64,000 bases of DNA from NCBI GenBank assembly GCA_944472135.2, contig OX235270.1:122651842-122715841 (forward strand), in the 5' to 3' direction. This document shows, in pieces, positions 55,959 through 64,000 of this stretch. A model generated the notes under the pieces. The model saw only the letters and a list, made by a program, of their open reading frames with translations. It did no database searches and was not told where the DNA came from. The stretch is from Trichobilharzia regenti. Taxonomy: Eukaryota > Platyhelminthes > Trematoda > Strigeidida > Schistosomatidae. Within the stretch, counting starts at the first letter, position 1. Each line of letters begins with the position of its first letter. The translations under genes and the position numbers were made by a program.

Positions 55959-57699
55959 CAGGCGAAAATCAGCAAGTTTTGGGTAGAGTTGCTTCATACA
56001 AAAACTGTCGAGAAAATTGGGTGTTAATGAAACTAGTGTAGTAACAAAAGTGATGAGTTATGACAAACAGTTGTTAAAAAGGAGTTACATAATAATATGA
56101 ATAGTTTGATGATTAAGTTGTACTCAGGTTACACATAGGAACAAAGTAGAGAATATCAAATTAGGTAATGGTTCCAAATGGATACAAGAATTATAAACAA
56201 TTAAAGAAACAGGCAAACAAGCAAAATTAAGTCATAAAAATCAACAAACTTGTTACCATGATGGTAGAAGTGGTTGCGCAATTCACTTCTGTACGCACAG
56301 GTCTGGCTTTTCTATGTGAATGGCCTGGAGAGCTTCAGCGATACAAAGAAGACGAGACCGGATAGCCATTGGTAGGTTGTTCTTTACTCTGTACATTACT
56401 TTGAAGCCGGAGGCGTTTGTTAAGATGGAATGATCAGTGTTAACCAGGTGTCCAATTATCGCACTCCTAATAGCACCACTATTGCCTTTTCGCAACCATG
56501 CTGGATACGCATCGGACGACCGATATACCTGGCTCCACAGCAGCAGGTGAACTGATATATGCACATAGAAGTGGTCAGATGCGGGATTTTGTCCCTAAGG
56601 CTTCCGCAGATCAGTGAGCGACTGGAGCTGCTGTACGTGGCTTCACAGCAGCTCTAGTAAATTCTTTTTAACAATTGTTTGTGACAACTCATCACCTTTG
56701 TTACTACCCTAGTTTCATTACCACCCAATTTTCTTGAACGTTTTTATATTACGTAACTCCACTCCAAAACTTACTAATTTTCAACTGTTTACTTAAAATA
56801 ACCATAACCGATTGTATTTTTGTTTGACAAACTTAATGTATACATGCATACAAAATAACTCATATATATTTGTGATTGTACAGCTGTGAAAAATGAATTC
56901 GCCGAAAACAGACTCTTCGTTACACTACGTGTTTATATATATATTTGACAAATGTTATTGATATTAGCCTGATATTTTTCTCCAAACTGGTGCTTTTACC
57001 TGTAGTAGAAATCTCAGTGATCTTAAAGCTACATTGAAGATGCCTCTGCATGAAAATTGTACCCTACAAATCATAAGTGATATTTTCAAAAAGGACTAAG
57101 AAGATTTTATCCAGGAGATCACCATGCATTGCAATTTTAGTATCAAATCATGTCATACAGAGTAGAGGCATGACGAGACAAGGCAAAACTGCAGTTTGTT
57201 GTGAAAAGAAGACATTTTAGATAAAAATGAAAAATGAATGCATATAAGGAGCTTCTGTTGGTGTAGGAATAAATTTTACATAATTCATACGACCTGTCAT
57301 CAAGATTTGACCGGATAGTTACAAAATAATTGAGCGCTGAGTGAGAAGTAGACATTTATAAAGTTATATTTGTAAAATCTCAGCGAAATTAAAAATGATT
57401 AATTCCAACGTTTCGTTCGGCAATCTGGTCCGAAATTCTTCAGGGAAATTAATCGAAATTAACATAACAAGGGTTTATATATAAAGGGACACCTCTTGTT
57501 TTTTAAAATTTTGTCCAATCATGAGTCATGCAACAGGGACCAATATGTACAATAAATAAATAAATAGAATTGTATGTTTATATAAAAATACATCTCTCAT
57601 TTTAAAATATCAATCAATAGGCATATTAAACAAAACAAAACAAAAGTTGTATGAATTATGATCAAAAATATTTTGACCTCAGACTTTCAAAATTTGTCT

Positions 57700-60375
57700 A
57701 ATTTTGTTAAAATACATGTGTACAAACACTATAGCACCCACAAACAAAGCAGACCCCGAAAAGAAAGAAGAATTCTACAGACAATTACGGGCAACAATGG
57801 ACAATACTCCAGCTGGCGACATGAAAATACTAATGGGAGACATGAACACCAAGCTAGGACCAGACAACACAGGAAGGGAACTCATCATGGGTAGAGAAGC
57901 TCTCGGAGAAATGAATGAAAATGGAGAACTCTTCGCTGACTTCTGCGCCTTCAACGAACTAGTGATTGGTGACAGCGTATACAAGCACAAAGATATACAC
58001 AAGGCTACATGGGTGTCACCAGATGGGAGAACCAAAAACCAAACTGACTTCATCTCAATCTGCTCAAGGAAGTGGAGGCGCAGCCTACTGGACACAAAAG
58101 CAAGAAGAGGAGCAGACGTTGGCTCAGACCACTATCTCGTACAAGGGACAATCCAAATCAAATTAAAAGCTTTCAGAGAAGGAGGAGCTGCAGACAGACC
58201 ACAAGCCAAGTTCAACACTCAAAAGCTGAAGGACCAGGCTACAAAGGACATCTTCATTGCAAGCATAAAGGACAAAGCCGAGACACAAATCAACACCAGC
58301 GAAAAGGTCGGCGTCGAAAAGCACTGGAACAACTTGAAAACGGTGTGGAGTCAAACCTGCATAGAAATTCTAGGCAGAAAAAAGAGACAGGACAAACAGT
58401 GGCTCACTACGGACACTTGGAAACTAATAGAAGAGAGAAGGACAGTGAAACAAAAGATTATCCAGTGCACTGACGAGCAACAAAAACAGGAGCTGAATGC
58501 AAGCTACAATACACTGAACAAAAGAGTGAATAAGAGTGCCAGGGAAGACAAAAGAAAATATTATGAAACCATGACAAGTGGAGCGGAACAAGCTGCAGGC
58601 AAAGGAGACCTCGCCACACTCTACCAAACAACTAGACACCTTTCGGGCAAAAGTTCGACACAGATTAAGCCAATAAAGGACGACAATGGAAAGTCAATCA
58701 CCAAAGAGGTGGAACAAAGGAAATACTGGGCTGAACACTTCAAAAGACTTCTAAATCGTCCGCCACCTACAACGCGCCCAACAATACCAACAACGGGAGC
58801 AGAACTACCAGTGAACACTGACCCCCCGACGAAATCAGAAGTCCTGAATACAATCAAGATGCTAAAAGCTAGGAAAGCACCAGGACCAGATGGAATCCCA
58901 GCAGAAGCTCGGAAAATAGACCCAGAGACAACAGCGAACTTGAAGACACCACTACTGGAGAAGGTGTGGAAAGAGGGCAAAGTACCCGAGGATTGGAAGA
59001 ACGGATACTTATTCAAACTACCAAAGAAAGGAGATTTAAGTCAATGTAAAAACTGGCGTGGAATTATGCTCCTGTCCATTCCAAGCAAAGCACTAAGCCG
59101 CATCATCCTGGAGAGAATCAAGCACTCCAACCTGGATGGAAAACTTCGTCCGGAACAGGCTGGATTCAGGAGAAACAAATCATGTATTGATCAAATCGCC
59201 ACTTTACGAATCATCATTGAACAAAGCTTGGAATGGCGGTCGCCTCTCTATCTCAACTTCATCGACTTTGAAAAGGCCTTCGACAGCGTCGATCGAGAGG
59301 TCATTTGGCAACTACTTCGCTACTACGGGGTCCCATCGACAATTATACATCTCATCCAACAGTTATACGACAATGCTGCATGCCAAGTAATCCACAACGG
59401 GAAACTTACGGAAGCCTTCGAAGTGAGGACGGGAGTGGGGCAAGGCTGTCTACTATCACCAATGATTTTCCTGACTGCAAATGATTGGATAATGCGACAG
59501 ACAACCGCAAGCAATGAGGAAACAGGCATAAAATAGACTCACACAAAAAACTTGGAGGATCTGGACTTCGCCGATGATATATGTCTGATTTCCCACAAAC
59601 TGGAAGATATGCAAGTGAAAAGCAACAAGCTGGCAGAAGAAGCATCGAAGATGTGACTTCAAGTGAACATAGATAAAACAGAGGTGATGAAGATTCCTGG
59701 CCAACAGACGACAATCAGCCAGCATAAATGGGAGGAACCTGAAAGAAACAATCTCATTTACCTACCTGGGAAGTATCGTTTCAACTACAGGCGGAACTGA
59801 CGAAGATATCAAAGCCAGAATCGGAAAAGCAAGACAAGCTTCCATCACTCTTAAGTCTGTGTGGAGGTCAACAGCACTCATCATCAAAAATAAGATACGA
59901 ATTTTCAACTCCAATGTGAAGTCAGTGCTACTATACGGATCAGAGACTTGGCGTGTCATGAAGAGCACCTCAAACAAACTACTCACTTTCATCAACAGTT
60001 GTCTTCGCTCAATACTCAAGATCAGATGGCCGGCCAGAAAAGATCAGCAACAAAGATCTCTGGGGGCGAACCAACCAGGAACCGATTGTGAAACAAATAG
60101 GCAGGAAGAAATGGAGATGGATTAGCCATAGTCTGAGGAAACCATCAAGTGAAATCACTAGACAAGCCATTACTCGAGTGGAACCCGAAAGGGAGGCGGC
60201 GAGTTGGTCGTCCAAGGGTGACTTGGAGGAGGTCATGCGAGGAGGAGATGAAAGCATGTGGACAGACCTGGAGCAGGGTGAAAAAGTTGTCAGAAAACCG
60301 AAGGCAATGGAGGTGCGCAGCTGAAGCCCTATGTCCCTCTAGGAACTAAAGGATACAATAATAAATAATAATATG
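57700..60375 (+). mobile_element. RTE-clade (SR2-like) non-LTR retrotransposon, 5'-truncated
   Basis: Open 57704-59536 except for the start: endonuclease pieces ILMGDMNTKLGPDNTG, TKNQTDFI and GSDHYLVQGT (the SDH motif), then reverse-transcriptase motifs PEDWKNGYLFKLPKKGD, FIDFEKAFDS and [14 protein letters not shown] at 59534-59536 replaces the Trp found in the 62-kb copy, and FADD (about 59570) follows the stop in frame. Another stop lies near 59655 and a frameshift near 59710. The 3' end at 60375 is AATAATAAATAATAAT. RTE elements encode one endonuclease-reverse transcriptase and end in short tandem repeats. Confidence 0.85.
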
Positions 60376-60397
60376 CAGTATATGCAGGATACAATGG

Positions 60398-60420
60398 TGT
60401 GTGTGTATGTGTGTGTGGGT
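60398..60420. repeat. (GT)n microsatellite
   Basis: Short GTGTGTG run just 3' of the RTE tail. Confidence 0.85.
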
Positions 60421-60521
60421 GGAACAGTCATAAAAACATTTGCTATTCTCATATGAGCTGTGATCAAGATTCGACCGGATAGTTACAAAATAATTGACAT
60501 TTTATAAATATAATTTAATTT

Positions 60522-61345
60522 TTATAGATTTGTTATTCTGTCCATAAGAAGACGTAGACAATTGGGAATTTGATCAAGTGTGACTACTTGTTCATACACA
60601 TCAAATTTTATTTTATTAGTCAGGATTTGCCATGCATCGGCTAACATCACACCTTCACGTCTGTTTAAACTGTTGGGATTCACCCATATATGTAGGGCTT
60701 CTGCAGTCAGTCTTCCTTGATATGAACCAAAACCTTTTTTTAAAACTTTAGTTTTATCAAAGTCGATTTTGTGTCCCGTTTCTATTGAATGTAGTGTAAT
60801 CGCTGAGTTGTTTTCTAGCTTCTTCGAGTCTGCAGAGCTCTTTGGAACCACTTTTAGACATTGTTTATGCTCTTTCATTCTTATATTTACCTGTCTAGAA
60901 GTTTCTCCTACATATACTGCGTTACAATCCCCACAATTGATCTGGTATATGCAATTCTGCTGGTTTTCTTGTTCTATTTTATCCTTAACCTTCACCAGTA
61001 ATGAGCGTAAGGTGTTAGATGCACGAAAGTACACTTTTATGTCATGTTCGTTAAGAATTTCCTTTATTTCATCGGATGTTTCTTTGCGGTAAGGAACCAC
61101 CGCTGTACTAACCCAATTCTTAGCAGCAGGTTTTGATTCATCCTTATCTTCACATTTTAAGTATCTTTTTATGAAGGCTTTAGGATAATTATTTGACTCA
61201 AGAGAGGATTGAACTAATTTTAGTTCCTTGTTAATATCTTCCTCCTCAGTAACTAGGCGTTTGGCTCTGTTGATCAGATTCTTGGCCACAGTTACTTTGG
61301 TGGTAAATGGGTGAGCTGAATGGTAATCTAGGTATCTATCCGATT
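60522..61345 (-). pseudogene. PLE C-terminal region: connector plus GIY-YIG endonuclease, 5'-truncated
   Basis: The minus strand is open from about 61345: SDRYLDYHSAHPFTTKVTV, which is the end of the PLE reverse transcriptase. It continues through NLINRAKRLVTEEEDINKEL (connector), CIYQINCGDCNAVYVGETSR and QVNIRMKEHKQC (GIY-YIG with YVGET and the conserved Arg/Glu region), to DRITNL-stop at 60522. The reverse-transcriptase catalytic part is absent, cut at the inverted terminal repeat. No internal stop in 255 codons from the first ATG, so this is a fairly young copy. PLE proteins copy RNA at chromosome sites, usually with the GIY-YIG domain nicking DNA. Confidence 0.82.
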
Positions 61346-61473
61346 TATTTATATTCTATTTATTTATTTATTATACATATTGACACCTGTTGCATGACTC
61401 ATGATTGGACAAAATTTTAAAAAACAAGAGGTGTCCCTTTATATATAAACCCTTGTTATGTTAATTTCGATTA

Positions 61474-61525
61474 ATTTCCCTGAAGAATTTCGGACCAGAT
61501 TGCCGAACGAAACGTTGGAATTAAT
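61474..61525 (+). ncRNA. Hammerhead-like motif in PLE 10 terminal repeat
   Basis: CUGAAGA (61480-61486), stem II UUCGG/CCGAA (61489-61493 with 61503-61507), GAAA (61509-61512), then CGUUGGAAUUAA. The inverted copy in the other arm (about 57460-57400, minus strand) is on the PLE sense strand, downstream of the ORF. Confidence 0.55.
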
Positions 61526-61569
61526 CATTTTTAATTTCGCTGAGATTTTACAAATATAACTTTATACAT

Positions 61570-62215
61570 TTTATACACTGTTGCAGAGTATGCTTACATG
61601 CTGAGCTATCTCTAGTCTATACAAAGTCGTCAGCAAGTAATAATTTATCCCTATATGTTGCACTGAATACTAAAGTCTGTTCTATCCAAAGATCAATTCA
61701 AATAGTGTTTTTCATTCCTATGGTGTATAAATAACTGATTCAATTTAGACTAAATTCCGTCATATGGTGGCGGCAGTTATAAACTTCTAAAATGTGTTAA
61801 GTATTAAATATCCATTTGGTTGTTATTTGCGATAAGTGAAGTTATAAATGAGAATGGGCACCTACTGGCAATATTATTTACTGGTTGGAATCTGCCACAA
61901 AATGACAAATATTCTAAATCAGAAACATTTAAACATCAGTGCAATACGTGAATGGTACATCAATAAACCTTGCAGTTAAGCCTCCACTTCGATCCTCTCT
62001 AGGCATTAGGGTACTGATTACCAAGAGTTCTACTTATGAATAATCCATTAAGAGGACATTGTGCACATTTCAGCTGACTGAATCAAATCCGGCACCTGTG
62101 ATCACCATAATAATAATGAACATTTTCTGAATGCTTCCAAACAGTTCATTAGCATAGATATTTCAAGCAAAAGCCTTTCATATTATTATTATTATGTCAT
62201 CATAACCAGCTACCA
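61570..62215. other. No gene seen
   Basis: AT-rich sequence between the PLE and the second RTE. I searched the minus strand for a DZIP1 N-terminal exon and saw none. Confidence 0.45.
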
Positions 62216-64000
62216 GGTTTATTATTATTATTTTATCCTTTACTTCCTAGAGGGACATAGGGCTTCAGCTGCGCACCTCCATTGACTTCGGTTTTCTGAC
62301 AACTTTTTCACCCTGCTCCAGGTCTGTCCACATGCTTTCATCTCCTCCTCGCATGACCTCCTCCAAGTCACCCTTGGACGACCAACTCGCCGCCTCCCTT
62401 TCGGGTTCCACTCGAGAATGGCTTGTCTAGTGATGTCACTTGATGGTTTCCTCAGCGTATGGCCAATCCATCTCCATTTCTTTCTGCCTATTTGTTTCAC
62501 AATCGGTTCCTGATTGGTTCGCTCCCAGAGATCCCTGTTGCTGATCTTTTCTGGCGGCCATCTGATCTTGAGTATTGAGCGGAGACAACTGTTGATGAAG
62601 GTTTGAAGTTTGTTTGAGATGCTCTTTATGACTCGCCAAGTCTCTGATCCGTATAGTAGCACTGACTTCACATTGGAGTTGAAAATCCGGATCTTATTTT
62701 TGATGCTGAGTGCTGTTGACCTCCACACAGATTTGAGAGTAATGAAAGCTTGTCTTGCTTTTCCGATTCTGGCTTTGATGTCCTCGTCAGTTCCGCCTGT
62801 AGTTGAGACGATGCTTCCCAGGTAGGTGAAGGAGGTTGTTTCTTTCAGGTTCTTCCCATTTATGCTGGCTGTTGTTGTCTGTTGGCCAGGAATCTTCATC
62901 ACCTCTGTTTTATCTATGTTCACGTGAAGTCCTATCTTTGATGCTTCTTCTGCCAACTTGTTACTTTTCACTTGCATATCTTCCAGTTTATGGGAAATCA
63001 GACATATATCATCGGCGAAATCCAGATCCTCCAAGTCTTTTGTGTCAGTCCATTTTATGCCTGTTCCCTCGTTGGTTCCCGTTGTCTGTCGCATTATCCA
63101 ATCAATTGCAATCAGGAAGATCATTGGTGATAGTAGACAGCCTTGCCTCACTCCCGTCCTCACTTCGAAGGCTTCCGTAAGTTTCCCGTTGTGGATTACT
63201 TGGCATGCAGCATTGTCGTATAACTGTTGGATGAGATGTATAATTGTCGATGGGACCCCGTAGTAGCGAAGTAGTTTCCAAATGACCTCTCGATCGACGC
63301 TGTCGAAGGCCTTTTCAAAGTCGATGAAGTTGAGATAGAGAGGTGACTGCCATTCCAAGCTTTGTTCAATGATGATCCGTAGAGTGGCGATTTGATCAAT
63401 ACATGATTTGTTTCTCCTGAATCCAGCCTGTTCCGGACGAAGTTTTTCATCTAGGTGGCTTGTTTGATTCTCTCCAGGATGATGCGACTTAGTATCTTGC
63501 TTGGAATGGACAGAAGCATAATTCCACGCCAGTTTTTACATTGACTTAAGTCTCCTTTCTTTGGAAGTTTGAATAAGTATCCGTTCTTCCAATCCTCGGG
63601 TACTTTGCCCTCTTTCCACACCTTCTCCAGTAGTGGTGTCATCAAGTCCGCTGTTGTCTCTGGGTCTATTTTCAAAGCTTCTGCTGGGATTCCATCTGGT
63701 CCCGGTGTTTTCCCAGCTTTTAGCATCTTGATTGCATTCAGGACTTCTGATTTCGTCGGGGGGTCAGTGTTCACTGGTAGTTCTGCTTCCGTTGTTGGTA
63801 TTGTTGGGCGTGTTGTAGGTGGCGGACGATTTAGAAGTCTTTTGAAGTGTTCAACCCAGTGCTTTCTCTGTTCCACCTCTTTGGTGATTGACTTTCCATT
63901 GTCGTCCTTTATTGGCTTAATCTGTGTCGAACGTTTGCCCGAAAGGTTCCTAGTTGTTTGGTAGAGTGTGGCGAGGTCTCCTTTGCCTGCAGCTTGTTCT
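62216..64000 (-). mobile_element. RTE-clade (SR2-like) non-LTR retrotransposon, best-preserved copy, cut by window end
   Basis: The minus strand from 64000: endonuclease-RT linker, then 63876-63451 (NRPPPTTRPTIPTTEAELPV to ERIKQAT) and 63358-62240 (372 codons). The latter holds [23 protein letters not shown] (residues 114-117), [19 protein letters not shown] and AEALCPSRK-stop. One missing base near 63450 shifts the frame between the two; otherwise it is open. The 3' tail is AAATAATAATAATAAA. The element continues past 64000, where the rest of the endonuclease should be. Confidence 0.87.

Larger units (their letters stand above)
55286..56875 (-). mobile_element. PLE remnant 9 bounded by about 220-bp inverted repeats
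   Basis: The minus strand at 56564-56283 reads YPAWLRKGNSGAIRSAIIGH and VNTDHSIL..KVMYRVKNNL, the GIY-YIG end of a PLE. The right arm 56655-56875 matches, in reverse complement, 55288-55370 plus 55970-56085; the left arm is split by SMalpha DNA. The frame around the YIG core (LLLWSQVYRSSD) is damaged. Confidence 0.75.
57285..61565 (-). mobile_element. PLE 10 with inverted terminal repeats, interrupted by an RTE
   Basis: 57365-57570 and 61357-61560 are inverted repeats of about 200 bp. A 45-nt block (GACCGGATAGTTACAAAATA) is also directly repeated at 57310 and 60477. The coding remnant is 60522-61345 (minus); an RTE element occupies about 57700-60375 (plus). Confidence 0.8.

Noticed and set aside
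60522..61345. A host GIY-YIG nuclease such as SLX1
   Set aside because: The upstream DRYLDYHSAHP-type text and connector, together with the inverted terminal repeats, identify a Penelope-like element.
1..64000. CRISPR array, operon, bacterial promoters or riboswitches
   Set aside because: Spliced exons, SINEs, PLE and RTE elements show a eukaryotic nuclear genome; no regularly spaced short repeats with unique spacers are present.

Overview
The window looks like nuclear DNA of a blood fluke (Schistosoma or a close relative). It is AT-rich and intron-heavy. It holds the hammerhead-ribozyme repeat SMalpha, RTE-clade (SR2-like) and CR1-clade (SR1/Perere-like) non-LTR retrotransposons, many Penelope-like element (PLE) remnants with GIY-YIG ends, and several tRNA-headed SINE families. 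I cannot fix the species from sequence alone.

The only host gene I can support lies on the minus strand. Twelve phase-consistent exons between 54417 and 9563 rebuild 1190 residues plus a stop of a DZIP1/Iguana-family protein (coiled coil, single C2H2 finger, further coiled coils, long low-complexity regions, acidic C-terminus). DZIP1 proteins act at the ciliary basal body/transition zone and in Hedgehog signalling. The N-terminal exons are not visible and probably lie beyond 64000. The exons are 41 to 1005 nt long, and the eleven introns and both flanks are packed with mobile DNA.

Layout: 1-9.5 kb is the 3' flank with PLE, CR1 and SINE remnants and a nearly perfect 380-bp inverted repeat. 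9.6-54.4 kb is the DZIP1 gene with TE-filled introns. 54.4-57.3 kb holds a PLE hammerhead motif, three SMalpha units and a PLE bounded by inverted repeats. 57.3-61.6 kb is a PLE interrupted by a 2.7-kb RTE. 62.2-64 kb is a second RTE copy in the opposite orientation, running off the window.

The most interesting signal is ribozymes in mobile DNA. SMalpha (55.2 kb) and a second tRNA-Thr-like SINE family ('SINE B', 14.3 kb) both fold as type-I hammerheads. A third tRNA-headed family ('SINE C') has a hammerhead-like layout with an interrupted core. At least three PLE families carry CUGAAGA/GAAA-type or related motifs in their terminal repeats. Some short elements are longer than one unit, with terminal redundancy, and some are flanked by 10-14 nt target duplications. 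This is the pattern expected of retrozyme-like elements copied from circular or concatemeric RNA. Family labels 'SINE A/B/C' and 'repeat D' are mine, for use in this annotation.
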